From Nitratireductor arenosus (GTDB lineage Bacteria; Pseudomonadota; Alphaproteobacteria; Rhizobiales; Rhizobiaceae): DNA of 64,000 nucleotides. Positions 25,195 to 33,484 of the stretch are shown piece after piece. The position numbers and the translations under genes are program-made. The first letter of the stretch is position 1, and each line of letters starts with the position of its first letter. The stretch is from the NCBI RefSeq assembly GCF_009742725.1, contig NZ_WPHG01000003.1, forward strand, positions 682,001-746,000. Reading direction: 5' to 3'. The notes under the pieces are model-generated. The model searched no databases and was not told the origin of the DNA. It was given only the letters and a program-made list of their open reading frames with translations.

Positions 25195-27216
25195 CTAGCG
25201 ATGTGTCAGGAGAAGCTGGCCGCCGGCGATCACCTCGGCCCGCCAGTCGGGCGGCAGCAGTGTCGTGGCGGTCGCCTCCTCGATGATGGCCGGTCCTTCG
25301 ACGGTTTCGCCGGCTGCGATCTCGGAGCGGTTGACGATGGCCGTTTCGTGCTCGGTGCCGTCGAAATAGACCTTGCGCCCGCGCGCGGCGGTTGGCTGGG
25401 TCGCCCTTGGATCGGGAATGGCAGGCCGCTCCAGCGTTCCGAGCGCGGCGACGCGCAGATTGGCGACCTCGACCACCGCGTCGGGGCTGGAGTGGCCGTA
25501 TTGGCGTTCATAGGCCGCGTCGAAGCTGCCGCGCACGGCGTTCAGGTCTACGGGGCCGGCCGGAACCGGGATCGTCAGCACATATTCCTGGCCGTGATAG
25601 CGAAAGTCGGCAAAGCGTTCGAAGGAGATCTCGGCGTCCGTGAAGCCCTCCTTGCGCAGGTAGTCGCGTCCGTTTTCTTCCAGGCTGTCGAATTTCTCGG
25701 CCAGGTCTTCGGGCGCGATCTCGTGCCAGTAACCGTAATAGGTCATCTTGAAGTCGTGCCGCACGTCGGTCTGCAGCATGCCCCAGGCCGAAAACGCCCC
25801 CGGCATCACCGGTATGATGACCTCCTTGATGTCGAGCTGCTGGGCCAGCGCCGCCGCCTGGGCCGGGCCGGCGCCGCCATAGGCGACCAGGGCGAAATCG
25901 CGCGGGTCGATGCCGCGTCGGATGGTGATGGTACGGATCGCATCGGCCATCTTGGCGTTGATGATGTCGATCATGCCCTGCGCCATCGCCTCGGTCGACA
26001 TGTCGAACCTGTCGGCCAGCTTTTTCACCGCCATCCGCGCCTTGTCGCGGTCGAGCGTCATCGAGCCGCCGGCGAAGTTCGACGAATCGAGCCGGCCGAG
26101 CACGAGGTTGGCGTCGCTGACGGTCGGCTCCGTGCCGCCGCGCCCGTAGCAGGCCGGCCCCGGCACCGACCCGGCAGATTGCGGCCCAACGCGCACGGCG
26201 CCGGCCTCCTGCCAGGCTATCGAGCCGCCGCCCGCGCCGATGACGTGGATGTCGACCACCGACATCTGGATCGGCAGGCCTTCGAGTTCCGCCTCGTTGG
26301 AGGCGGAAGGCTGGCCGTCGATGATCAGGCTGGCGTCGAAGGAGGTGCCGCCCATGTCGACGCAGATCAGGTTCGGCCGGCCGGTGGTCTCCGCCAGCGT
26401 GCGTCCGCCGATCGTGCCGCCGACCGGTCCCGACAGCAGCGTCTGCAACGGCATCTCGGTCGCCGCGCCCGCCGTCATGGCGCCGCCGTTCGACTTCATC
26501 ACGTGCAGTTGGCGCCCTTCGGGCAACCGCGCCGACAGCCGGCCCACCAACGTGTCGAGATAGCGCCGCACCACAGGCGCGGCATAGGCGTCCATCACCG
26601 TCGTCGACGTGCGCGCGAATTCTCGCCATTCCGGCGAGACCCGGTGCGACAGCGTGATCGCGATGTCGGGCAGGTGCTTGCGCAGATAGGCCTCTACGGC
26701 CAGTTCGTGCGCGGGGTTCTTGAACGAAAACAGCAGGCAGACCGCGATCGCCTCGTAGTCCTTGTCCCGCACTGCGGCGATGAAGTCGTCCAACTCGTTT
26801 TCCGCGAGTGGCGTTTCCACCTCGCCCTTGGCGTTGATACGTTCGTTGACGGTGTAGGTGTCGGGGATTTCCACCAGCGGGCGTGGTTTGCGCCAGTGGA
26901 TGGAGAAGATCTCGCCGCGGTCGTTGCCCTGGATCGTGTAGACGTCGCGATAATTCTGCGTCGTCAACAGCGCCACGCGCGCGCCGCGTCGCGTCAGAAC
27001 TGCGTTGAGGCCGACCGTCGTGCCGTGCACGAAGAAGGCGACATCGGCGCCCTCGGGCAAGTGGCGATCGACGCCTTCGATCACGGCGAGCGCAGGGTTG
27101 TCCGGCGTCGAGAGCACCTTGTGCGCCTCGCAATCGCCGGTGTCGGCATCCTGAAACACGATGTCGGTGAATGTGCCGCCGATATCGGCCGACACGCGAT
27201 AGGACCTGCCCGTCAC
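25195..27216 (-). CDS. hyuA: Hydantoinase/5-oxoprolinase family subunit A (HyuA-like), second copy
   Basis: A 673-residue HyuA. The ATPase motif SADIGGTFTDIVF is at about 9-21, FVHGTTVGLNAVL at about 61-73 and CVDMGGTSFDASLI near 279-292, then GAGGGSIAWQEAG. With HyuB it is expected to hydrolyse a cyclic amide (hydantoin, oxoproline or lactam) at the cost of ATP, or to carboxylate a substrate. It follows the ABC binding-protein gene after 67 bases that contain a strong hairpin, and precedes hyuB by 19 bases. Substrate unknown. Confidence 0.93.
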   Translation of the reverse strand: MTGRSYRVSADIGGTFTDIVFQDADTGDCEAHKVLSTPDNPALAVIEGVDRHLPEGADVAFFVHGTTVGLNAVLTRRGARVALLTTQNYRDVYTIQGNDRGEIFSIHWRKPRPLVEIPDTYTVNERINAKGEVETPLAENELDDFIAAVRDKDYEAIAVCLLFSFKNPAHELAVEAYLRKHLPDIAITLSHRVSPEWREFARTSTTVMDAYAAPVVRRYLDTLVGRLSARLPEGRQLHVMKSNGGAMTAGAATEMPLQTLLSGPVGGTIGGRTLAETTGRPNLICVDMGGTSFDASLIIDGQPSASNEAELEGLPIQMSVVDIHVIGAGGGSIAWQEAGAVRVGPQSAGSVPGPACYGRGGTEPTVSDANLVLGRLDSSNFAGGSMTLDRDKARMAVKKLADRFDMSTEAMAQGMIDIINAKMADAIRTITIRRGIDPRDFALVAYGGAGPAQAAALAQQLDIKEVIIPVMPGAFSAWGMLQTDVRHDFKMTYYGYWHEIAPEDLAEKFDSLEENGRDYLRKEGFTDAEISFERFADFRYHGQEYVLTIPVPAGPVDLNAVRGSFDAAYERQYGHSSPDAVVEVANLRVAALGTLERPAIPDPRATQPTAARGRKVYFDGTEHETAIVNRSEIAAGETVEGPAIIEEATATTLLPPDWRAEVIAGGQLLLTHR

Positions 27217-27247
27217 GTCAACTCTCCCAGATGGTCATTGCAGGTAT

Positions 27248-27275
27248 GGCCGGCCGCGATGCAATGCGGCCGGCC
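27248..27275 (-). other. Intercistronic stem-loop between binding-protein and hyuA genes
   Basis: A perfect 10-bp GC-only stem (GGCCGGCCGC with its complement) and an 8-base loop GATGCAAT lie in the 67-base gap of the leftward operon. There is no U-run, so it is more likely an mRNA-stabilising or partial attenuation element that keeps binding-protein levels above those of downstream genes, as known for other ABC operons. Confidence 0.6.
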
Positions 27276-27283
27276 GGAAGCGC

Positions 27284-28279
27284 CTATTGCGCCCACTCGC
27301 CCTTGAAGTCGGGATGTTCCTTAAGCACCGCGGCGTCAATCAGGGCCGGCACCGGTCCGACCTCGTCCATGTTGATCACGGTAGGCGCGTCCTTGCCCTC
27401 GAGCACCTTGACGACGGTGTCGAGTGCGTATTCGCCCATCGATACCGGGAAGTGGGCCAGGGTCACGTCCCAGCGGCCTTCGCGGATCGCCTCGATGGCG
27501 ACCGAGGCGGCGCCGCCGCCGGACAGATAGAGGTCGGCGACGGATTTACCCGCTGCCTCAAGCGCGATCTCGACGCCGATCAGATGCTGGTCGGCGTTGG
27601 ACAACACCACGTCAATATCGTTGTTGGCCTGCAGGATGTCCTGCATCACCGTCAGCGATTTGTCGGGATCGTAATTGCCTTCGCCGGTGGCCACGACCTT
27701 GATGTTGGCGTGCTTGTCCAGCACCGCGCGATAGGCCTCGTAGCGCAGATTGTCGAACGGATAGATGCGCTGGCCGATCATGATGACGACCTTGCAGGGA
27801 TCGCGCTCGGCGCAGAATTCTACAACGTCCTCGGCCTGGGCGCGGGCGCCGTCGGCGGGCGGGCTGGCCACGGTCGCGGTGACGCCCGGCACCTGCGGCT
27901 CCAGCTTGGACAGATCCGGTCCGATCGGAAACAGTGCCGTGGCCAGCGGCTTGCCTGCCGCGCCGACCTGCTCGACCGCGCCGGCGATGCCCACCGTGTC
28001 GTTCGGCACGACGATGAAGGCATCGAACTGGCCGCCGGCCAGCACATCCTCGATCTGGCTGTACTGGCGCGCGGCGTCGAACTGGCCGTCATAGATGGCG
28101 GTTTCGATATTGCCGAGTTCCTTGGCCTTCTTCTCCACACCCTCATAGACGGCCTGATTGAAGCCGTTCTGGGCCGACGAAGCGAAGAAGGCGACCTTCC
28201 AGTCCTTTGCGGCCGCGGTACCCGAAAGGGCGAAGGTCAAGACCGCAGCCGATGCGGCCAGTCTTTGCAGCGAATTCAT
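27284..28279 (-). CDS. Sugar ABC transporter substrate-binding protein (RbsB-like)
   Basis: A 331-residue periplasmic protein. A Sec signal peptide with cleavage after GTAAA-KD near 24 is clear. The mature start KDWKVAFFASSAQNGFNQAV and the FDAFIVVPNDTVGIAGAVEQ segment are typical of periplasmic binding proteins of the ribose/galactose cluster; a CAERDPCK stretch (about 151-158) could form a disulfide. The ATG at 28279 has GGGAGGAG upstream. It is the first gene of the leftward operon and faces the GntR regulator across 175 bases. Ligand unknown; presence of HyuAB suggests a cyclic amide or purine/pyrimidine-derived compound as well as a sugar. Confidence 0.9.
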   Translation of the reverse strand: MNSLQRLAASAAVLTFALSGTAAAKDWKVAFFASSAQNGFNQAVYEGVEKKAKELGNIETAIYDGQFDAARQYSQIEDVLAGGQFDAFIVVPNDTVGIAGAVEQVGAAGKPLATALFPIGPDLSKLEPQVPGVTATVASPPADGARAQAEDVVEFCAERDPCKVVIMIGQRIYPFDNLRYEAYRAVLDKHANIKVVATGEGNYDPDKSLTVMQDILQANNDIDVVLSNADQHLIGVEIALEAAGKSVADLYLSGGGAASVAIEAIREGRWDVTLAHFPVSMGEYALDTVVKVLEGKDAPTVINMDEVGPVPALIDAAVLKEHPDFKGEWAQ

Positions 28280-28454
28280 GATTGCGTCTCCTCCCACAAA
28301 TGCAAACGAACCCTCTAGACGTCGAAGCGTAGTCATAATACAAACTTTATGCAACTGGAATTTTGAAACCGGAATTTTCGCTTTGCCGGTTCGCGCGCAC
28401 TGGTTATTGAGCGGCCGATCAACGGCGGACCCATGCGGTTGCAGGGAGTAGGAC

Positions 28455-29222
28455 GTGGCACCGAGCACGACGAAGAAGGCCAGGACGAAGTCTGGTGCGA
28501 GCGACGGCCAGGAGGGCGCACCGGCCAAACGCGGGCGCGGTTCGACGGCGGTGTACGAGGAATTGCGCGAGGACATCCTGTCGCTGCGCATGGCGCCGGG
28601 GACGGCTCTCGACGAGGTCGCGCTAGCGGCGCGCTTCGGTCTGTCGCGTACGCCGGTGCGCGAGGCGCTGTTGATGCTGTCGCGCGAGGATCTGGTCACG
28701 TTTCTGCCGGGACGCAGCGCCATCGTCACGCCGCACACGATGAGCAATGCGCACGAATACATGGACACGCTGATGTTGTTGTCGCGCGCCATCAACCGGC
28801 TTGCGGCCGAAGTGCGCACGCCAGATGCCCTCGCCGTCGTCAGGCGGTGCCAGGCACGCTATTCCACGGCGGTCGAGGGCGGCGATATCCACGCAATCGC
28901 GGCGGCCGACCTTGCCTTTCATCTCGCCATTTCCGAGGCCAGCGCCAACGGCTTTCTCGGCAATTTCTATCGGCTGGCGCTCGACTATGGCCGGCGCATG
29001 CATCTGTTGCACTACTACCCGATCTTCAATGCCGAGGAGGCCGAGCGCAGCCTTGCCGAGCACGCCGCCATGGCCGCTGCGATCGAGGCCGGCGACGCCA
29101 TGCGCTCGGAGGAGGCGGCCAGCGCCCACGTGATGTCGGAACTGCGTGTGGTGCAACGCTCGCTGGAACCCAAGGTCGGCGTGAACTTTTCGCTCGGCAA
29201 CGGATTGAGGAGCCCGAAATGA
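28455..29222 (+). CDS. GntR family transcriptional regulator, FadR/FCD type
   Basis: A 255-residue regulator with a basic, probably disordered N-terminal tail (1-30), a GntR winged helix (about 31-95; VALAARFGLSRTPVREALLM) and an all-helical FCD effector domain with likely metal-binding His/Asp residues (DLAFHLAISEA, ...LAEHAAMAAAI). The start is GTG at 28455. It is divergent from the ABC/HyuAB operon and overlaps the M24 peptidase gene by four bases, so it is the natural regulator of both. The 28280-28454 spacer includes an AT-rich patch at about 28333-28352 where promoter or operator elements may lie. Confidence 0.9.
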   Translation: MAPSTTKKARTKSGASDGQEGAPAKRGRGSTAVYEELREDILSLRMAPGTALDEVALAARFGLSRTPVREALLMLSREDLVTFLPGRSAIVTPHTMSNAHEYMDTLMLLSRAINRLAAEVRTPDALAVVRRCQARYSTAVEGGDIHAIAAADLAFHLAISEASANGFLGNFYRLALDYGRRMHLLHYYPIFNAEEAERSLAEHAAMAAAIEAGDAMRSEEAASAHVMSELRVVQRSLEPKVGVNFSLGNGLRSPK

Positions 29223-30334
29223 TCGACCCAGAACTCAGGCAGGCCCGTCGGGAACGTCTGCTTTCGGCGATGGAGGCTACCGACGCCGAAGCGGTCGCGA
29301 TCGTGCCGGGCGCGAATTTCTATTATCTGACCGGCGCCAATTTTCATCTGATGGAACGGCCGACGGTGCTGTTCGTGACCCGCTCCGGCACGATGCACGC
29401 CGTGGTTCCGGAACTGGAAAAGGCGCGCTGGGCGGCGTTGGCGCCGGAGGTGAAAACCGCCTACTGGCAGGATTCGGACGGGTATGCCGACGCCTTCGCC
29501 GCGGTCGCGGCCAGGCTCAACGCCTCGCGCATCGGGGTCGAGGGCCAGCGCATGCGCGTCTTCGAGGCGAACGCGATCCGCCACGCTTTTCGCGACACCC
29601 CGGTCATCGACGCGCATGCGGCGATCTCGCGCATGCGCCTGCACAAGGACGAGGCCGAGATCGCGGCGATCGACCGCGCCATCGCCATCAGCGAGGCAGC
29701 CCTGGCTGACACGCTGGCTGTGACCGTGGCCGGGATGAGCGAGCGCGCCGTGCGCGGGGTGTTGATGGCGGCGATGCTCGAGCACGGCGCCGACGGTGCC
29801 GCCTTCGATCCGATCGTGCTGACCGGCGCCGCCGCCGCCGATCCGCATGGCGAGCCGAGCGCGGAGCGCGTGCTGGCCAGGGGCGATGCGCTGTTGATCG
29901 ATTTCGGCGCCGCCTGGGGCGGCTACAACGCCGACATCACTCGCACCGTTTTCATCGAGACGGTCAGTGACGAGCATCGCGCGATCTACGCGGCGGTGGC
30001 GGCCGCAAACGCGCATGGCCGCGCCGTTTCCAGGCCCGGACTGTCGCTGCACGAGCTTGACCAGGGCGTAACCGATGTGATGGTCGAGGCGGGGTTTGCC
30101 GATCTCGTCGTCCACAAGACCGGTCACGGCCTCGGCCAGGACGTGCACGAGGCGCCGCAGGTGATGATCGGCAACCATCAGGCGATGGAGCCGGGTATGG
30201 TGTTCACCATCGAACCCGGCCTCTACCGGCCGGGTGAGATCGGCGTGCGCATCGAGGACGACGTGCTGGTGACGCCACAGGGCTGCCGCTCTCTGACCGG
30301 CTTTTCCCGCGACCTGACCCTGATCGGCGGGTGA
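29219..30334 (+). CDS. M24 family metallopeptidase (Xaa-Pro aminopeptidase/creatinase-like)
   Basis: A 371-residue protein with the N-terminal creatinase-type domain (about 1-135) and a pita-bread catalytic domain (about 140-365). Metal ligands are in place: Asp in LLIDFGAAWGGYNADITRT (two aspartates, about 223-241), His in HKTGHGLGQDVHEAP, Glu in FTIEPGLY and Glu in RIEDDVLV. It could hydrolyse X-Pro peptides or a C-N bond as in creatinase. The ATG overlaps the gntR stop (ATGA). Its link to the adjacent ABC/HyuAB operon suggests it acts on a product of that pathway (inference). Confidence 0.9.
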   Translation: MIDPELRQARRERLLSAMEATDAEAVAIVPGANFYYLTGANFHLMERPTVLFVTRSGTMHAVVPELEKARWAALAPEVKTAYWQDSDGYADAFAAVAARLNASRIGVEGQRMRVFEANAIRHAFRDTPVIDAHAAISRMRLHKDEAEIAAIDRAIAISEAALADTLAVTVAGMSERAVRGVLMAAMLEHGADGAAFDPIVLTGAAAADPHGEPSAERVLARGDALLIDFGAAWGGYNADITRTVFIETVSDEHRAIYAAVAAANAHGRAVSRPGLSLHELDQGVTDVMVEAGFADLVVHKTGHGLGQDVHEAPQVMIGNHQAMEPGMVFTIEPGLYRPGEIGVRIEDDVLVTPQGCRSLTGFSRDLTLIGG

Positions 30335-30335
30335 G

Positions 30336-30824
30336 ATGATGACGACCGCCGCCGCCGGCCTGCCCGAAGCCGTCGCTCGCGGACCGGAGGCGCTGTTTGC
30401 GCTTTTGGCCGAGCGCGTGGCGCAGACGGTCGGATACGACCTTCTGACCGTGCTCGCGCCGACCCCCGGCGGGCGCGTGCTGACCCGGCTTTTTTCCTCC
30501 AAGCCGCACCAATACCCGCTCGGCGACGCCGACCGCGTCGAAGATACGGCCTGGTTCCGCCAACTTTTCGGCCGGGGCGAGCCGATTATCGCCAATGACG
30601 GTCCGGAAATCGAACGCTGGCTGCCCGGTTTCGACGTCTTTTTCGCCGAACAGGGTTATGGCGCGCTCGCCAATGTGCCGGTGATCGTGGCGGGCAGGCC
30701 CGTCGGGTTGGTCAACATGATGGGGCAGGCGGGGCATTTTTCGCCGGAACGGCTGGCTGCGCTGCGACGGCAACTGCCGCTGGCCGCGCTGGCCATACTG
30801 GCCGCCACTTGGACGACCCGCTGA
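30336..30824 (+). CDS. GAF domain-containing protein
   Basis: A 162-residue protein made of a single GAF-like domain: a start with ALFALLAERVAQTVGYDLLT, a central strand-rich part, and ANVPVIVAGRPVGLVNMMGQ (about 114-133), the usual end of a GAF fold. Stand-alone GAF proteins bind small ligands or act as methionine-R-sulfoxide reductases, but the cysteines needed for the latter are absent. It starts one base after the peptidase stop, so it is probably co-transcribed with gntR and the peptidase. Ligand unknown. Confidence 0.7.
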   Translation: MMTTAAAGLPEAVARGPEALFALLAERVAQTVGYDLLTVLAPTPGGRVLTRLFSSKPHQYPLGDADRVEDTAWFRQLFGRGEPIIANDGPEIERWLPGFDVFFAEQGYGALANVPVIVAGRPVGLVNMMGQAGHFSPERLAALRRQLPLAALAILAATWTTR

Positions 30825-30866
30825 GACGCGCCGGCCCGAAGACGATCTGCGGAAGAGAACAGTTAT

Positions 30867-31019
30867 ATGGGGATAGGCGGTGAGGAGCAGCAGCGCCGCT
30901 TTCGTAAGAAGCGAATGACTAATGCGGCAAGTTCTTCGCGCTCTGGGCAGGAGCTAAGATTGGAGGATGTAGTCCGGATAGCGATTGTCCGGCTGCTGAG
31001 CGCTAATGAATCCTGCTAG
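30867..31019 (+). CDS. Possible 50-residue basic small protein (speculative)
   Basis: An ATG-initiated frame of 50 codons ending in TAG lies in the 230-base stretch between the GAF gene and the tRNA. The peptide is Arg-rich at the start (EEQQRRFRKKR) and ends with DVVRIAIVRLLSANESC. A weak GGAAG is 11 bases upstream. I do not recognise it. It may be chance; the rest of the stretch shows no other structure. Confidence 0.15.
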   Translation: MGIGGEEQQRRFRKKRMTNAASSSRSGQELRLEDVVRIAIVRLLSANESC

Positions 31020-31053
31020 TGATAAGGTGAATAAAATCAATAGCTTAGGAGGA

Positions 31054-31127
31054 TGGCTGGGGAACCTGGATTCGAACCAGGACCGACGGAGTCAGAGTCC
31101 GCTGTTCTACCGTTAAACTATTCCCCA
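31054..31127 (-). tRNA. tRNA-Gln (anticodon CTG)
   Basis: Read leftward, the 74 bases fold as a full cloverleaf. The acceptor TGGGGAA pairs with TTCCCCA, followed by discriminator G and an encoded CCA. The anticodon loop CTCTGAC carries CTG, reading the glutamine codon CAG. The T-arm has the standard GGTTCGAATCC. It stands between the catabolic block on its left (its 3' side) and the housekeeping genes on its right. tRNA 3' ends are common integration sites, but I see no repeat of this end in the window. Confidence 0.95.
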
Positions 31128-31406
31128 ACGGCAATACCGGTTTTCCCGCCTGGATGGCGACCGTGGCGGATCAGCACGCGACTGAACCGGATGCGCGCGC
31201 TTCTAGCATATCCGCCGCGCCGATCAAGCCTTTCCTGACGCGGCACGACTTTTGCAAAACGCGGCTTTCACCAGCCGCCCGGCGAGACGGGTCGATGCGC
31301 AAAGCCCTTGGTGATCGCGCTCGCCGCTGCTACATTGTTGGCAACTGAACGATTGCGGCGCCAGCGGCAACCATCGCGATTTGCGCGGCGCCCGAAGGAC
31401 GGATGT

Positions 31407-32783
31407 GTGAAGGACCTCGAGGACGGCGACAAGACGCCGGACGCGGAGGCTCTCGGCCGTTTCCCCGGCAAACGTCGCCGCGGCAAACGCAAGGCGGCGC
31501 GAGCCAGGGCGCAAAACCGCGCTGATGGCGGCGATGCCGACGGAGCCGGAAAGCCGGGCGCCAATCCGCAGGACGCACAAAAACGCCGGCGTAAGAAGCG
31601 TCGCAGCGGACGCAGGTTTTATGTGCGCGACGCCGGCAATGCGGCCGCGCCGCATGCGGCCGGCGCGACGGGGGATGCGCCCGCGCGGCCGGCCGTCAAC
31701 GGTCAGACGCAGACTTTGGACCCCGGCGCCGGGCAGGGGCGGGCGCATCGACACCACCAGGCGCCGTTCGTTCAGCCGCCGGCCTATGCCGCGCTCGATC
31801 TCGGCACCAATAATTGCCGGCTTCTGGTCGCCGTTCCCAACCGTCCCGGCCGGTTTCGCGTCGTCGACGCGTTTTCGCGCATCGTGCGGCTCGGCGAGGG
31901 GCTGACGGCGAGCGGGCGCCTGGCCGACGACGCCATGGCGCGGGCTCTCGAAGCGCTGAAAGTGTGCGCCGGCAAGCTCGAGGCGCGTAAGATCGCGCGC
32001 GCACGCCTGATCGCCACCGAAGCCTGCCGCGCCGCCGAAAACGGCGCAGAATTCATCGACAGGGTGCGCGAGGAGACGGGGCTGGCGTTGGAAGTCATCG
32101 ACCGCGAGACGGAAGCGCGGCTGGCCGTGTCGGGCTGCGGTTCGCTGGTCGAGCGCGAAACACGCGGCGTCGTTCTGTTCGACATTGGCGGCGGCTCCTC
32201 AGAAATCGCGCTGATCGACATTTCCCGCCGGCGCAGCCGCCGGCTCGCCAACCATATCGTGTCCTGGACGTCGTTGCCGGTCGGCGTCGTCTCGCTCTCC
32301 GAACGCTTCGGCGGCCGCCATGTCACGCCCGAAATATTCGCCGCCATGGTCGACGACGTCGCCGGGATGATCGACGCCTTCGACGGCCGCGACCGCCTGA
32401 GAGAAGTCGCCGGCGGCGAGGGGTTCCACCTGCTCGGCACATCCGGCACGGTAACGACGCTCGCCGGTATTTTTCTGGAGCTGCCGCGCTACGATCGCCG
32501 CCGCGTCGACGGCTTGTGGATGAACGATGCCGACATCGACCGCATGGTCGCGACCCTGGTTGGCTGGGAGTTCGACGAGCGGGTGAAAAACCCCTGCATC
32601 GGCGCGGACCGCGCCGATCTCGTGCTTGCCGGCTGCGCGATCCTGGAGGCGATCCGGCGCACCTGGCCGGCGACCCGGCTGCGGGTTGCCGATCGCGGCC
32701 TGCGCGAGGGCATCTTGACCGAACTGATGGCGGAAGACCGGGTCTGGGACCGCGACCGCCGCGCACGGAGCCGCGTCTCGTGA
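31407..32783 (+). CDS. ppx: Ppx/GppA phosphatase (exopolyphosphatase family) with basic N-terminal extension
   Basis: A 458-residue protein. The sugar-kinase/Hsp70-like fold starts at about 125 with [19 protein letters not shown] (phosphate 1 motif) and [18 protein letters not shown] at about 255 (phosphate 2). [11 protein letters not shown] and [20 protein letters not shown] follow. The family degrades polyphosphate or pppGpp. The first ~115 residues are not part of the fold and are rich in Arg/Lys ([26 protein letters not shown]), probably disordered and nucleic-acid or polyphosphate binding. The likely start is the GTG at 31407 after AAGGA. The stop overlaps the rlmE start (GTGA), a pairing commonly seen in Rhizobiales. 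Confidence 0.88.
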   Translation: MKDLEDGDKTPDAEALGRFPGKRRRGKRKAARARAQNRADGGDADGAGKPGANPQDAQKRRRKKRRSGRRFYVRDAGNAAAPHAAGATGDAPARPAVNGQTQTLDPGAGQGRAHRHHQAPFVQPPAYAALDLGTNNCRLLVAVPNRPGRFRVVDAFSRIVRLGEGLTASGRLADDAMARALEALKVCAGKLEARKIARARLIATEACRAAENGAEFIDRVREETGLALEVIDRETEARLAVSGCGSLVERETRGVVLFDIGGGSSEIALIDISRRRSRRLANHIVSWTSLPVGVVSLSERFGGRHVTPEIFAAMVDDVAGMIDAFDGRDRLREVAGGEGFHLLGTSGTVTTLAGIFLELPRYDRRRVDGLWMNDADIDRMVATLVGWEFDERVKNPCIGADRADLVLAGCAILEAIRRTWPATRLRVADRGLREGILTELMAEDRVWDRDRRARSRVS

Positions 32784-33484
32784 AGAAACCAGATCCGAAA
32801 CCGGGCGCGCGGGCGCTCAAGGCCCGGGTGAAAAAGAAGCGCGGCCTCAAGGCTTCGTCGCGGCGCTGGCTGGAGCGGCACCTGAACGATCCTTACGTGC
32901 ACCGCGCCAAGGCCGACGGATACCGCTCGCGCGCCGCCTTCAAGCTGATCGAGATCGACGACCGGCAAAAGCTGCTCAAGCCGGGCGCGCGCGTCATCGA
33001 CCTCGGCGCGGCGCCGGGCGGCTGGTCGCAGGTGGCGGTGCAGCGCATCGGCTCCGATCCGACTGCGCCTACCGTTGTGGCGATCGACTATCTCGACATG
33101 GACGCGATCGTCGGTGTGTCGTTCTTGAAGATGGATTTCCTTGACGACGACGCGCCCGAGCGGCTGCTCGAAGCGCTTGGCGGGGCTCCCGATGTGGTGT
33201 TGTCGGACATGGCCGCGCCAACCACCGGCCATAAGCGCACCGACCATATCCGCACCATGCATCTGTGCGAGGTGGCGGCCGATTTCGCCATCCAGGTGCT
33301 GCGGCCGGGCGGGCATTTTCTGGCCAAGACCTTCCAGGGCGGGACCGAAAACGATCTGCTGACCCGGCTCAAGCAGAACTTCGCCAGTGTGCATCACGTC
33401 AAGCCGCCGGCCTCGCGCGACGAGTCGGTCGAACTCTATCTGCTCGCCAAGGGTTTCAAGGGACGTCAAGACGAACGGCTCTGA
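32780..33484 (+). CDS. rlmE: 23S rRNA (uridine-2'-O-)-methyltransferase RlmE (FtsJ)
   Basis: A 234-residue methyltransferase matching RlmE, which methylates U2552 in the peptidyl-transferase A loop of 23S rRNA. The SAM motif [15 protein letters not shown] is at about 73-87. The catalytic K-D-K-E set fits Lys in FKLIEID, Asp in [13 protein letters not shown], Lys in FLAKTFQGG and Glu in [13 protein letters not shown] basic N-terminal tail ([18 protein letters not shown]) is usual in alphaproteobacteria. The GTG start at 32780 is tied to the ppx stop by a four-base overlap. The stop is immediately adjacent to the convergent MFS gene's stop. Confidence 0.95.
   Translation: MKKPDPKPGARALKARVKKKRGLKASSRRWLERHLNDPYVHRAKADGYRSRAAFKLIEIDDRQKLLKPGARVIDLGAAPGGWSQVAVQRIGSDPTAPTVVAIDYLDMDAIVGVSFLKMDFLDDDAPERLLEALGGAPDVVLSDMAAPTTGHKRTDHIRTMHLCEVAADFAIQVLRPGGHFLAKTFQGGTENDLLTRLKQNFASVHHVKPPASRDESVELYLLAKGFKGRQDERL

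Noticed and set aside
28280-28819. Upstream extension of the RbsB-like binding protein
   Set aside because: A standard signal peptide starts at 28279 with a good ribosome-binding site; the extension would cross the divergent promoter and the GntR gene.
31054-31127. Integrated element at tRNA-Gln
   Set aside because: No duplicated tRNA 3' end and no integrase gene in the adjacent 30 kb.
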